Positions 25,516 through 34,308 of a DNA stretch of 64,000 bases are shown here, one piece after another. The stretch covers positions 1-64,000 of the forward strand of contig NZ_CBFIIK010000005.1 of NCBI RefSeq assembly GCF_965662675.1, read 5' to 3'. Positions within the stretch are counted from its first letter, which is position 1; each line of letters opens with the position of its first letter. The position numbers were made by a program, and so were the translations under genes. This DNA is from Roseicyclus sp965662675. Its GTDB lineage: Bacteria; Pseudomonadota; Alphaproteobacteria; Rhodobacterales; Rhodobacteraceae. The notes under the pieces were generated by a model. That model worked only from the letters and a program-made list of their open reading frames with translations, had not been told where the DNA came from and made no database searches.

Positions 25516-26319
25516 ATGAAACGCTTCGTCCCGTTCATCTCCAAAGCCCCCGTCGTCTCGGTGATCCGCCTGTCGGGTGTCATCGTGGCCTCTGCCCGTG
25601 GTGGCGGGCTGAGCGATCAGGCGCTTGCCCCGGCCATCGAACGGGCATTTGCCAAGGGCAAGCCTGCCGCCGTGGCCTTGGTGCTGAATTCCCCCGGCGG
25701 CAGCCCGGCACAATCCTCGCTCATCGCGGCGCGCATCCGTCGCCTTGCCGATGAAAAGGGCATTCCCATCCATGCCTTCGTCGAGGATGTCGCGGCCTCG
25801 GGCGGCTACTGGCTGGCGTGTGCCGCCGATGACATCTGGGTCGATGAAAGCTCGATCCTCGGCTCGATCGGCGTGATCTCGGCGGGTTTCGGTTTCAGCG
25901 ATGCTATCGCGCGCATCGGGGTTGAGCGTCGCTTGCACACAGCCGGGCGCGACAAATCCCTGCTCGATCCTTTCAAACCCGAAAACCCCGAGGATGTGGT
26001 CCGCCTGCGCGCGATCCAGGATCAGATCCACGCCAGCTTCATCGCTCATGTCACCGCGCGCCGCGGCGATCGCCTGAACGCGGCCGAAGAGCTGTTCACA
26101 GGCCGCTTTTGGGCGGGGGCGCGCGCGGTCGAGCTGGGGCTGGCCGATGGTGTCGCCCATATGATGCCCAAGCTCACCGCGCTGTACGGCGACAAGGTGC
26201 GTTTGCGCCACTATGGACCTAAGCGCGGTCTTTTTCAGCGTTTCGGCGCAAGCCTTGGTGCCGAAGTCTTGGCCGGGGTCGAAGACCGCAGCCATTGGGC
26301 GCGCTTTGGTCTGACCTGA
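25516..26319 (+). CDS. S49 family peptidase (SppA/SohB-like)
   Basis: A 267-residue serine peptidase of the signal-peptide-peptidase S49 family. The nucleophile is probably the serine in VAASGGYWLA, with the general-base lysine in TAGRDKSLLDPF, and SPGGSPAQS upstream is the usual oxyanion segment. No long N-terminal membrane anchor is evident, unlike most SppA proteins. The ATG at 25516 is the first good start after the repeat region. Its stop overlaps the start of the zinc-ribbon gene (TGATG), suggesting coupling. Confidence 0.85.
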   Translation: MKRFVPFISKAPVVSVIRLSGVIVASARGGGLSDQALAPAIERAFAKGKPAAVALVLNSPGGSPAQSSLIAARIRRLADEKGIPIHAFVEDVAASGGYWLACAADDIWVDESSILGSIGVISAGFGFSDAIARIGVERRLHTAGRDKSLLDPFKPENPEDVVRLRAIQDQIHASFIAHVTARRGDRLNAAEELFTGRFWAGARAVELGLADGVAHMMPKLTALYGDKVRLRHYGPKRGLFQRFGASLGAEVLAGVEDRSHWARFGLT

Positions 26320-26510
26320 TGCTCAAGATCGTCAGCCTCTTTTTGATCTTCATGGTGGTGCTGGCCATGTTCGGCCGTCTCCGCCTGCCCGGTATCGGGC
26401 GCAAGGGCGGGGGCAAGGCGCAATTGCCCAAGCCGCGCCTATGCCCTGATTGCGGGCGCTACAATCTGCGCGGCGGCCCCTGTCGCCATTGCCGCAACGA
26501 CAAAGGTTGA
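26319..26510 (+). CDS. Small membrane-anchored zinc-ribbon protein
   Basis: A 63-residue protein with one N-terminal transmembrane helix (about residues 2-17), a basic linker, and a four-cysteine zinc ribbon at the C-terminus (CPDCG, then CRHC). It overlaps the S49 peptidase stop by one base and precedes the antiporter gene by 4 bases. Small proteins of this kind occur beside S49 peptidases in relatives. It may be a membrane adaptor for the peptidase; this is inference from coupling only. Confidence 0.7.
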   Translation: MLKIVSLFLIFMVVLAMFGRLRLPGIGRKGGGKAQLPKPRLCPDCGRYNLRGGPCRHCRNDKG

Positions 26511-26514
26511 CCCG

Positions 26515-27477
26515 GTGATCTTCGATTTATTCTATGCCGGTCTCGGGCTGATCATCTTGTTGCTTGCGGGCGATGCGCTGGTCAAAGGGGCGGTCAATCT
26601 CAGCCTGCGCCTTGGCATTCCCGCGCTGATCGTCAGCTTGACCGTGGTGGCCTTCGGTACCTCGGCGCCCGAGTTGCTGATTTCGATCAAGGCCGTTCTC
26701 GGCGATGTGCCGGGTCTGGCCTTGGGCAATGTCGTGGGCTCGAACACGGCGAATGTCTTGCTGATCCTTGGTGTGCCCGCGCTCATCTTCGGCTTGGGCG
26801 TCGGTAGCGATACGCGGCGCAGCTACATCTTCATGCTAATCGGCACGCTTGTGTTCATCGCGTTGGGCTTTGCCGGCCCCTATGTCTGGTGGCACGGGCT
26901 GATCCTTTTGGGGGGGCTGGGCCTGATCTTGGTGGATGCCGCACGCAGCGCGCAATCCCATCGCCGCGCCACGGCCGATGCGCTTGCCGCGCAAGATGAT
27001 CAAGAACTTCTGGAAGAGGCCGACCCCGATATGCCGACATGGCAGATCGCGATCTACCTTTTCCTTGGTCTGATCGGCCTGCCCTTGGGGGCGGACCTGT
27101 TCGTCGACAGCGCGGTCGCCATCGCGCGTGATGTCGGGATCAGCGAAACCGTGATCGGTCTGACCTTGGTCGCGATCGGCACATCGTTGCCGGAATTGGC
27201 CACGACCGTCATGGCCGCGCTGCGCCGCCATGCCGATGTGGCGATCGGCAATGTGATCGGTTCGAACATGTTCAACCTGATGGGGATCATCGGTGTGGCC
27301 GCGCTGGTGGGGCCAATCCCCGTCGATCCGGCGATCTTGCGGGTCGACCTTTGGGTGATGCTGGCCGCCACGTTGGTTCTCGCCCCGTTCGTGTTCTTGC
27401 GCTGGCCGATGGGCCGCGTGATTGGCGCGATCTTCACCGGGCTCTATCTTGCCTACATGGTAAGCATTTTCGCATGA
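26515..27477 (+). CDS. Calcium/sodium antiporter (CaCA family)
   Basis: A 320-residue inner-membrane exchanger with ten or so hydrophobic helices and the two inverted alpha repeats that bind the cation: GTSAPELLISIKAVLGD with GNVVGSNTANVLL, and GTSLPELATTVMAALRR with GNVIGSNMFNLMG. It resembles YrbG/NCX-type proteins, exchanging Na+ or K+ for Ca2+. The start is GTG at 26515. It lies in the S49-peptidase operon, 10 bases before the SDR gene. Confidence 0.9.
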   Translation: MIFDLFYAGLGLIILLLAGDALVKGAVNLSLRLGIPALIVSLTVVAFGTSAPELLISIKAVLGDVPGLALGNVVGSNTANVLLILGVPALIFGLGVGSDTRRSYIFMLIGTLVFIALGFAGPYVWWHGLILLGGLGLILVDAARSAQSHRRATADALAAQDDQELLEEADPDMPTWQIAIYLFLGLIGLPLGADLFVDSAVAIARDVGISETVIGLTLVAIGTSLPELATTVMAALRRHADVAIGNVIGSNMFNLMGIIGVAALVGPIPVDPAILRVDLWVMLAATLVLAPFVFLRWPMGRVIGAIFTGLYLAYMVSIFA

Positions 27478-27487
27478 GGCAGCACAG

Positions 27488-28264
27488 ATGACGGCATTGG
27501 TGACAGGGGCGGCGCTGCGGCTGGGTCGGGCAATGGCGCTGGAATTGGCGCAAGCCGGCCATGATGTCGCCATCCATTATGCCGGCAGCGCCGACGCGGC
27601 CGAGCAAACGGCAAAGGAGGTGCGCGCGCTGGGTGTGCGCGCCGCGACCCTACAGGCCGACCTGACCCGCGAAGATGACATGCAGGCGCTTGTGCCGCGC
27701 GCCGTCGCCGCCTTGGGGGCGCCGATCACAGTGCTGATCAACAACGCCTCGATCTTTGAATACGACAACTTGGCAAGTGCCACGCGCGACAGTTGGGACC
27801 GGCATATGGAATCCAACCTGCGCGCGCCTTTCGTCCTGACGCAGGCCTTCGCCGCGCAGATCCCCGATCCGGTCGCCGATGAAAATGGCGAGCCGCTGGC
27901 ACAAGGTCTTGTCGTCAATATGATCGACCAGCGGGTGCATAAGCTGACGCCGGAATTCATGTCCTACACCATCGCCAAGATGGGCCTTTGGGCGCTGACC
28001 CGCACCGCCGCTCAGGCCTTGGCCCCCCATGTGCGCGTCAATGCCATCGGCCCCGGCCCGACACTACAAGGCGCAAGACAGAGTGCTGCACATTTCGCGC
28101 GTCAGCGCGCCGCCACCATTCTCAAGCGCGGTGCCGATGCAAAAGGCATCTGCGACGCGCTGCGATATCTGCTCGATGCGCGCGCGGTCACGGGCCAATT
28201 GATCTGTGTCGATGGCGGTCAACATCTTGGCTGGGAAACGCCGGATGTCCTTGGCGTTGAATAG
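27488..28264 (+). CDS. SDR oxidoreductase, pteridine reductase/FolM-like
   Basis: A 258-residue short-chain reductase with the TGAALRLG motif (TGxxxRxG), which distinguishes pteridine reductases (PTR1/FolM) from other SDRs. It has an aspartate in VNMIDQRVHKL in place of the usual serine, and the YTIAK catalytic pair. It therefore probably reduces dihydromonapterin or dihydrofolate with NADPH. The sequence ends with the AT-rich uvrC upstream region. The position upstream of uvrC-pgsA is common in Rhodobacterales. Confidence 0.8.
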   Translation: MTALVTGAALRLGRAMALELAQAGHDVAIHYAGSADAAEQTAKEVRALGVRAATLQADLTREDDMQALVPRAVAALGAPITVLINNASIFEYDNLASATRDSWDRHMESNLRAPFVLTQAFAAQIPDPVADENGEPLAQGLVVNMIDQRVHKLTPEFMSYTIAKMGLWALTRTAAQALAPHVRVNAIGPGPTLQGARQSAAHFARQRAATILKRGADAKGICDALRYLLDARAVTGQLICVDGGQHLGWETPDVLGVE

Positions 28265-28314
28265 CGCCACCTTTCGATGGGGATCGGTACTTTTCCACCG
28301 CGCCTTGGAATGTG

Positions 28315-28346
28315 AAGCATTTGTTAAATTAACGTAACAAATGCTT
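28315..28346. repeat. 12-bp perfect inverted repeat in AT-rich spacer
   Basis: AAGCATTTGTTA (28315-28326) and TAACAAATGCTT (28335-28346) around AATTAACG. It lies in a 296-base intergenic region (28265-28560) that is much more AT-rich than the rest of the window and contains no gene. No T-run follows, so it looks more like a protein-binding site or weak terminator than a classical terminator. The rest of the spacer contains a DnaA-box match and otherwise nothing I recognise. Confidence 0.6.
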
Positions 28347-28478
28347 AATCTTATACAGTTTGAAAAAATATACCGCATGAAACCAATGCGTTAGATATAA
28401 GCCTATTTTTTGGGCAAATCGCAGAACCTATGCAAAAACAAAGAAAAATTCCGCTCTCCCCTGTTTTCTCCGCAGTCT

Positions 28479-28487
28479 TATCCACAG
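28479..28487 (+). promoter_or_regulatory. Single DnaA-box match upstream of uvrC
   Basis: TTATCCACA fits the DnaA-box consensus TTATNCACA exactly, 74 bases before the uvrC start. Only one copy is seen, so it could be a regulatory DnaA site or chance. It is followed by GGTGGAAAGC, which resembles no known element. Confidence 0.35.
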
Positions 28488-28560
28488 CTTTGGTGGAAAG
28501 CTTAGCACTTGATCATCCCTCGGTTGCGTTGCAGCCATCAAGGGAATCGCGAAAGCACAC

Positions 28561-30435
28561 ATGACGATGCCACAGACGCCCGAAAGCGGCCCCGCCACCG
28601 GCCATGAGGTGATCCACGCCTATCTGCGCTCACTCGACAATTCGCCGGGTGTTTACCGCATGCTCGATGTGCAAAGCCGTGTGCTTTACGTCGGCAAGGC
28701 GCGTGCGCTGAAGAAACGTGTGTCGAACTACGCCAAGCCCACGGGCCACAGCCCTCGTATCGCCCGGATGATCCGCGAGACCGCCGCGATGATGTTCCTG
28801 ACCACGCGCACCGAGACCGAGGCGTTGCTGCTGGAGCAAAACCTCATCAAACAGTTGAAGCCCCGCTACAACGTGCTTTTGCGTGATGATAAGTCCTTTC
28901 CCAATATTCTTGTCACCCGCGACCATGCGTTTCCGCAGATCATGAAACATCGCGGTGCCAAGACGGCAAAGGGCGACTATTTCGGCCCCTTTGCCAGCGC
29001 GGGCGCCGTCAACCGCACATTGAACCAGCTGCAACGCGTGTTTCTTTTGCGCAATTGCACCGATGCCACTTTTGAAAGCCGCAGCCGCCCGTGCTTGCTT
29101 TACCAGATCAAGCGCTGCTCTGCCCCTTGCACCGGACAGATAAGCGCGGCTGATTACGCGGGCTCGGTCAATGATGCGATGCGCTTTCTCAAGGGCGACT
29201 CGACCGAATTGCAGGCGCAACTTGCAACCCAGATGACGCAAGCCGCCGAGGCGATGGAATTCGAGCGCGCTGCCGCCTTGCGTGACCGCATCCGCGCGCT
29301 GACCAATGTGCAATCGGCCCAAGGCATCAACCCGCGTGGCGTGCGCGAGGCCGATGTGATCGCGCTCCACATGGAGGGCGGGCAGGCCTGCGTGCAGGTC
29401 TTTTTCATCCGCGCCAATCAAAACTGGGGCAACAAGGATTACTATCCGCGCATCGGCCCCGATATCGAACCACCCGAGGTGCTCGAGGCGTTCTTGGGCC
29501 AATTCTACGACCAAAAAGACCCACCCCCCCAGCTGATCCTCAGCCATATGATCGAGAATGCCGATCTGATGGTCGATGCGCTGTCGCAAAAGCTGGGCCG
29601 GAAGGTCGAACTCTTGGTCCCGCAACGCGGCGAAAAGGCCGAGCTGGTCGATGGCGCGCTGCGCAATGCGCGCGAAAGCCTCGCCCGCCGCATGGCCGAA
29701 GGGCAAGCGCAGACCAAGCTGCTCGAAGGGCTGGCCGATGCCTTCACGCTCGACGCCCCGCCGCAGCGGATCGAGGTTTATGACAACTCCCATATCCAAG
29801 GCACCGACGCGGTCGGCGCAATGATCGTCGCGGGCCCCGACGGGTTTCTCAAATCGCAATATCGCAAATTCAATATCCGCGGCACCGATCTGACGCCCGG
29901 CGATGATTTCGGGATGATGAAAGAGGTACTGACCCGCCGATTCCAGCGACTTCTCAAGGAAGATCCCGATCGCGAAACCGCCATTTGGCCCGATCTCCTG
30001 CTCATCGACGGGGGCGCTGGGCAAGTTTCCGCCGTGAAGCAGATCATGGATGATCTCGGCATCGACGATATCCCCTTCATCGGTGTTGCCAAGGGCATCG
30101 ATCGCGATCAGGGAAAGGAGGAATTCCATCGTCCCGGTCATCGTCCCACCGCCCTGCAACGCAACGATCCGGTGCTTTACTTCATCCAACGCCTACGCGA
30201 CGAGGCGCATCGCTTCGCCATTGGCGCGCATCGCGCCAAGCGGGCCAAGGCCGTCTCGGCCACGCCGCTTGATGATATCGCCGGGGTTGGCGCCGCGCGC
30301 AAACGCGCGCTTTTGGCCCATTTCGGCTCGGCCAAGGCTGTTGCGCGCGCGGATCTCGCGGATCTGCGGGCCGTCGACGGCGTGAACGAGGCCTTGGCAC
30401 AGAAGATCTACGATCATTTCCACGAGCGCGGCTAA
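28561..30435 (+). CDS. uvrC: Excinuclease ABC subunit C
   Basis: A 624-residue nucleotide-excision-repair nuclease. In order it has the N-terminal GIY-YIG nuclease (NSPGVYRMLD and VLYVGKARALKKRVSNY), a cysteine-rich segment (SRPCLLYQIKRCSAPC), the UVR motif (FERAAALRDRIRALTN) that contacts UvrB, the RNase H-like 5'-incision domain (VYDNSHIQGTDAVGAM), and C-terminal helix-hairpin-helices (IAGVGAARKRALLAHF). It makes both incisions around bulky DNA lesions together with UvrAB. Full length. Next gene is pgsA, 43 bases away, a conserved pairing. Confidence 0.97.
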   Translation: MTMPQTPESGPATGHEVIHAYLRSLDNSPGVYRMLDVQSRVLYVGKARALKKRVSNYAKPTGHSPRIARMIRETAAMMFLTTRTETEALLLEQNLIKQLKPRYNVLLRDDKSFPNILVTRDHAFPQIMKHRGAKTAKGDYFGPFASAGAVNRTLNQLQRVFLLRNCTDATFESRSRPCLLYQIKRCSAPCTGQISAADYAGSVNDAMRFLKGDSTELQAQLATQMTQAAEAMEFERAAALRDRIRALTNVQSAQGINPRGVREADVIALHMEGGQACVQVFFIRANQNWGNKDYYPRIGPDIEPPEVLEAFLGQFYDQKDPPPQLILSHMIENADLMVDALSQKLGRKVELLVPQRGEKAELVDGALRNARESLARRMAEGQAQTKLLEGLADAFTLDAPPQRIEVYDNSHIQGTDAVGAMIVAGPDGFLKSQYRKFNIRGTDLTPGDDFGMMKEVLTRRFQRLLKEDPDRETAIWPDLLLIDGGAGQVSAVKQIMDDLGIDDIPFIGVAKGIDRDQGKEEFHRPGHRPTALQRNDPVLYFIQRLRDEAHRFAIGAHRAKRAKAVSATPLDDIAGVGAARKRALLAHFGSAKAVARADLADLRAVDGVNEALAQKIYDHFHERG

Positions 30436-30478
30436 CGCCCCCCTTCCGCCGGAGCCGCATTCGCGCTACCCATCCCTC

Positions 30479-31141
30479 ATGCGCTGGACCTTGCCAAATA
30501 TCCTGACTGTCGCCCGCATGATCGCCGCCCCGATGGTCGCGCTGGTGTTCTTGATCCTGCCCCGCCCTTTCGCGGATTGGGCGGCGATGACGATCTTTCT
30601 GCTCGCCTCGCTGACCGATTATGTCGACGGCTACCTTGCCCGCGCGTGGAACCAGATCAGCCGTTTCGGCGCCATGCTCGACCCGATCGCGGACAAGGCC
30701 GTGGTGGTGATCGCGCTTGCGGTGATCCTCGGCATCCATGGCATCACCGCCTGGACCTTGATCCCCGTCGTCGCGATCTTGCTGCGCGAGGTTTTTGTGT
30801 CGGGCCTGCGCGAGTTCTTGGGCCATCAGGCCAGCACGCTCAAGGTCACGCAGCTGGCGAAATGGAAAACGCTCGTCCAGATGGTGGCGATCACCATGCT
30901 TTTCGCCTGGGGCCTCTTCGATCATTACTTCGTGATGCAGACCTTGGGCATGAATGCCGAGATCGTCGCGGGCATCCTCGATGGCGCGATCCGCGATGAT
31001 GTCGGGCTGAACTGGAAATTCAGCGGCCTGATGCTGTCGTCTTATGGCGGGCTCTTCCTTTTGTGGTTCGCCGCCGCCCTGACACTGGTCACCGGGCTCG
31101 ATTATTTCCGCAAGGCGATGCCCTATCTGACGGAGCGGTGA
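30479..31141 (+). CDS. pgsA: CDP-diacylglycerol-glycerol-3-phosphate 3-phosphatidyltransferase
   Basis: A 220-residue inner-membrane enzyme making phosphatidylglycerol-phosphate from CDP-diacylglycerol and glycerol 3-phosphate. The CDP-alcohol phosphatidyltransferase signature is complete (DGYLARAW, then G and D-x-x-x-D in RFGAMLDPIADK). Several hydrophobic helices follow. The stop overlaps moaD (TGATG). Somewhat longer than the E. coli enzyme through a C-terminal extra helix. Confidence 0.95.
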   Translation: MRWTLPNILTVARMIAAPMVALVFLILPRPFADWAAMTIFLLASLTDYVDGYLARAWNQISRFGAMLDPIADKAVVVIALAVILGIHGITAWTLIPVVAILLREVFVSGLREFLGHQASTLKVTQLAKWKTLVQMVAITMLFAWGLFDHYFVMQTLGMNAEIVAGILDGAIRDDVGLNWKFSGLMLSSYGGLFLLWFAAALTLVTGLDYFRKAMPYLTER

Positions 31142-31392
31142 TGAAACTCGAAATTCGCTATTTCGCCTGGCTGCGCGAACGCGTTGGCACATCCGCCGAA
31201 ACGGTCGAGACCGAGGCTGTCAGCATTGCCGATCTGATCGTCGAGCTGCGCGGCCGCGACGAAGGCTATGCCTTGGCATTTTCCGACCCGGGCGCGATCC
31301 GCGCGGCGATCGATCATGAATTGGTCGGCATGGATGCACCGCTCGCTGGCGCGCGCGAGGTGGCCTTTTTCCCACCGATGACAGGGGGCTGA
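31141..31392 (+). CDS. moaD: Molybdopterin synthase small subunit
   Basis: An 83-residue ubiquitin-fold sulfur carrier ending in FFPPMTGG; the C-terminal Gly-Gly is thiocarboxylated and donates sulfur to precursor Z (cPMP). The ATG at 31141 overlaps the pgsA stop by one base and gives the standard length. It is followed 2 bases later by moaE, its catalytic partner. Confidence 0.93.
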   Translation: MKLEIRYFAWLRERVGTSAETVETEAVSIADLIVELRGRDEGYALAFSDPGAIRAAIDHELVGMDAPLAGAREVAFFPPMTGG

Positions 31393-31394
31393 GC

Positions 31395-31859
31395 ATGGCT
31401 GCTCCGCCCATCCGCGTGCAATCCGCGCCTTTCGACATGGGCGCCGAGCTCAATGCCTTCGCCGCGACCGTGCCCGGTGCCGGCGCTGTCGTCAGCTTTT
31501 CGGGTCTTACCCGCGATCTGGCGAGCGGCGATCTGCAAGCGATGGAAATCGAACACTACCCCGGCATGACCGAAACGGCCCTTGCCGCGATCCGGGCTGA
31601 TGCGCTGGCGCGTTTCAATCTGATCGACGCGATGATCTTGCATCGCTACGGCCCGCTTGCCCCGTCCGACCCGATCATGATGGTCGCCACCGCCGCGCGG
31701 CACCGCGCCGATGCCTTCGATGCGGCCGCCTTCTTGATGGATTACCTCAAATCACGCGCCCCTTTCTGGAAGAAAGAGATCACGGCCTCGCAAACCAGCT
31801 GGGTCACGGCGCGCGCCGAAGACGAAGATGCACTCAGCGCATGGTCAAAACCCGAGTAG
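31395..31859 (+). CDS. moaE: Molybdopterin synthase catalytic subunit
   Basis: A 154-residue protein that converts cPMP to molybdopterin with MoaD. Family features include FSGLTRDLASGD, MEIEHYPGMTE, and the catalytic lysine segment DYLKSRAPFWKKEI. Codes directly after moaD. An interspersed hairpin repeat separates it from the convergent gene at 31965. Confidence 0.94.
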   Translation: MAAPPIRVQSAPFDMGAELNAFAATVPGAGAVVSFSGLTRDLASGDLQAMEIEHYPGMTETALAAIRADALARFNLIDAMILHRYGPLAPSDPIMMVATAARHRADAFDAAAFLMDYLKSRAPFWKKEITASQTSWVTARAEDEDALSAWSKPE

Positions 31860-31878
31860 GGCGCCCGAACCCGCCGAC

Positions 31879-31934
31879 TTCTTCGTTTCAAAAATATCCC
31901 GGGGGAGCCCGGAACGGGCGGGGGCAGAGCCCCC
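31879..31934. repeat. Interspersed hairpin repeat, copy 2
   Basis: TTCTTCGTTTCAAAAATATC, CCGGGGGAG, a CCCGGAACGGG stem, then GGGGGCAGAGCCCCC. It lies between the convergent moaE and 31965 genes, 19 bases after the moaE stop. The best-preserved copy of the three. Confidence 0.8.
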
Positions 31935-31964
31935 ATCCTCGACCACGCTGAAAGGCGCCGGCCT

Positions 31965-32297
31965 TCAATCCTGCCCTTGATTGCTCCGCTCGATATAGAG
32001 CCGCAATTCCTCGGTCTCTTGGCGTGCCTCGCGCAGCCCATCCATGGTCGCGCGTAATTCCGCCTCGGTCTGGCTCAACTGGCCCGTCAGCTCCGCCTCA
32101 CGCTGCTGCAGATAAGCGATGGCTTGATCGCGGGTTTCCTCGGCGTCATGCAGCGCTTTTGCCATTGCATCCATTTCGTTCAGATCGGCGCTCGACACTT
32201 GATGGAAGCGCGACAAAAGCATGTGCGCCACCCATCCGAGAATAAAGGCGACAAACAAGATAGCCGCGATGGCGATGACGAATTCGAGACGGTTCAA
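31965..32297 (-). CDS. Small membrane-anchored coiled-coil protein
   Basis: A 110-residue protein with one N-terminal transmembrane helix (residues 5-28, VIAIAAILFVAFILGWVAHML) and a long charged helix (residues 40-105) with heptad-like repeats predicted to form a coiled coil. The start is TTG at 32297, with GGAG about 9 bases upstream, six bases after the OmpA gene stop. Co-transcription with that gene suggests a cell-envelope role. I do not know the family. Confidence 0.7.
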   Translation of the reverse strand: MNRLEFVIAIAAILFVAFILGWVAHMLLSRFHQVSSADLNEMDAMAKALHDAEETRDQAIAYLQQREAELTGQLSQTEAELRATMDGLREARQETEELRLYIERSNQGQD

Positions 32298-32303
32298 CTC
32301 AGG

Positions 32304-34256
32304 TCACTCCTGCTCTTGGGCGCGCGCGACCCCATCTTGGCTTCGGTCGGGGCGTGGCTGCGGATTGCCGATCGACGGGCCGCGCGGATCTTGGGGTGCA
32401 TCGTTCTCCAGCACGCTTTCATCGCTGGCTTCGCTCAGCAATCTGAAGGTGATCCGGCGGTTTTGTTCGCGTCCTGCCTCGGTCTCGTTCGACGCAATCG
32501 GTTGGCTTTCGCCATAGCCTTGGGCGACGAGGTTGGACACCAGCACATTGCGCGCCAAAAGGCCGTTAAGCACCGCGGCCGCGCGCGACTGGCTGAGGTT
32601 GAGGTTCATTTCCTCCCGGCCTTGGCTGTCGGTATGGCCTGCGATCTCCATCCTGACATGGCGGCAATCGGGCAACACCGCCGCGATCTGATCGAGAATG
32701 GCGGCTGCGCTTTCGTTGATCTCGACCGAACCGGGATCAAAGGTGATCTTCGTGTCAGCCTGGATCGCATCGATGCGCGCGACACAGTCTTCCGGGCTGG
32801 GCAGGGCCGTCATGGGATCGAGCGCCTCGAGATAGCTGACGCGCAGTTCGAAAGCTGCCCCTTGGCCCAAGGCGTCACCCAAGTAGCGTGAAAGCTCTGC
32901 CTCCATCGCCGCATCGCCGGTGCGTCCGCGCAACAAAAGCGCCTCGGGCTCCAGCGTCATGGTGCCTTCGTTCAGCCGTGAAAGTGCCTCCAGCCCGATC
33001 ATCGCGCGCACCGACCAACCGGCAGGCAGGTCGCCGACCTCGCGCATCGCGATATCCGCACGCTCCGCGCCGAAAAGAGCGCGGGCAAAGGCCTCGACCG
33101 AGCGCCCGACCGCACCCTCGGGTACGCGCCCGCGCAGCCGCATTTGGCCTTCGGCATCCAGCGTTGCGATCAGCCGGGCGGGGCCCTCGGGGCTCGCGCC
33201 GCTTTCGCTGGCTTGGGTCAAGACCCCTTGCAGCGAAAACAGATCCGGCAAGGCATTGGCCAATTCCCCCATGACCCGGTCGAAATCGTCTTGGCTGGTG
33301 CCTTCGGCCGCGATCAAGGTCACGTCGGTATCGGAAAAGGCGATCGTTCCATTGCCCAAATCCGCCAAGGCGGCGATCGCGGTGACAACGGCGTCGCTCC
33401 ATTGCGCCGAAGGGGCCCCGAGCCCGATCTGGCAAACGGGATTTGCCGCAGCGCCTGCGGCCACAGCGGCGGCTTGGATACGGCGCTGCGCAGCCTCGGT
33501 ATCGGCCGCGCAACTTTCCAAGCGCGCTTCACCCTCGCCGATTGAAAACCTGAGCTGAAAAGGTGTGAAAACCGGGCGCGGTGCCGAGATATCGAGGTAA
33601 ACCGCGACCGCGTCGGGCTGATTTTGGCCCAGCATCCGCATGAATTCGGCCTGTTGGACGACGCTCTCAGCGATGGCCTGCACCTCGACCCGGTCGGCAT
33701 AGATGGTGACCTTGGATCGCGGAAGGCGGCTGAGCGCATTCAGCCCATAGCCAAGCGCCGCCTCCCATGTGGGCGGCACGGCGAAATCGGCGGTCTCGAC
33801 CAGATTGTCGACGGCGTCACCTTGGGCAAGCTGCGTCACGGTGTCATTGATCGCATCGACACCCGTCGCCGCCGGGACAAGGCCGATGACCTGAATCCCG
33901 TCACTTGCGCGCAGAATGTCGAGGGAAAAACGCGGCGGCCGCAGATCATCGCGCCGGGCGATCTCGACCCGGCTGATGATGCGATCGGCATCGACCAGTG
34001 CCGCGGAGCGCTGGCTGGCCCGAAAGGCGGCAGCCTCGTTCGGTGCGGTGCCGTCGAGAAAGACCTTGAGACCATCCGCCGATACCGTGGCCCAAGTCAG
34101 CCCGCCTTCCGCCAGCGCGCCGCTGATGGCATCGACCGACCGCCGCTCCATCCACAAGGCAAGCAGGCCAGCCGTCACGATGCACAGCGTAAGCCCAAGG
34201 CCGAAGGCGCAAATGCGAAGAAGCAGGGGGGACCGGATCATGAGCTGTTTTGGCAT
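32304..34256 (-). CDS. OmpA family protein with BON-type repeats
   Basis: A 650-residue envelope protein: an N-terminal membrane anchor (residues 9-33), several BON-like repeats through the middle (for example the stretch around VLTQLAQGDAVDN), and a C-terminal OmpA peptidoglycan-binding domain starting near residue 505 (FDPGSVEINESAA, then IAGHTDSQGREEMN and LSQSRAAAV). Charged low-complexity tail at the end. It probably tethers the membrane to the cell wall, perhaps in a stress response. It starts the two-gene operon with the coiled-coil gene at 31965. Confidence 0.85.
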   Translation of the reverse strand: MPKQLMIRSPLLLRICAFGLGLTLCIVTAGLLALWMERRSVDAISGALAEGGLTWATVSADGLKVFLDGTAPNEAAAFRASQRSAALVDADRIISRVEIARRDDLRPPRFSLDILRASDGIQVIGLVPAATGVDAINDTVTQLAQGDAVDNLVETADFAVPPTWEAALGYGLNALSRLPRSKVTIYADRVEVQAIAESVVQQAEFMRMLGQNQPDAVAVYLDISAPRPVFTPFQLRFSIGEGEARLESCAADTEAAQRRIQAAAVAAGAAANPVCQIGLGAPSAQWSDAVVTAIAALADLGNGTIAFSDTDVTLIAAEGTSQDDFDRVMGELANALPDLFSLQGVLTQASESGASPEGPARLIATLDAEGQMRLRGRVPEGAVGRSVEAFARALFGAERADIAMREVGDLPAGWSVRAMIGLEALSRLNEGTMTLEPEALLLRGRTGDAAMEAELSRYLGDALGQGAAFELRVSYLEALDPMTALPSPEDCVARIDAIQADTKITFDPGSVEINESAAAILDQIAAVLPDCRHVRMEIAGHTDSQGREEMNLNLSQSRAAAVLNGLLARNVLVSNLVAQGYGESQPIASNETEAGREQNRRITFRLLSEASDESVLENDAPQDPRGPSIGNPQPRPDRSQDGVARAQEQE

Positions 34257-34308
34257 CTTTCGCGCGGAGGTTTCCCAGCGGCCTACAGTCTTGCGGGCTC
34301 GGGTTCAA

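Noticed and set aside
28324..28348. CtrA binding site (TTAA-N7-TTAA)
   Set aside because: Three TTAA tetramers occur, but their spacings are 1 and 12 bases, not 7.
28265..28560. Chromosomal origin of replication
   Set aside because: Only one DnaA box is visible and there are no neighbouring genes typical of oriC in this group.
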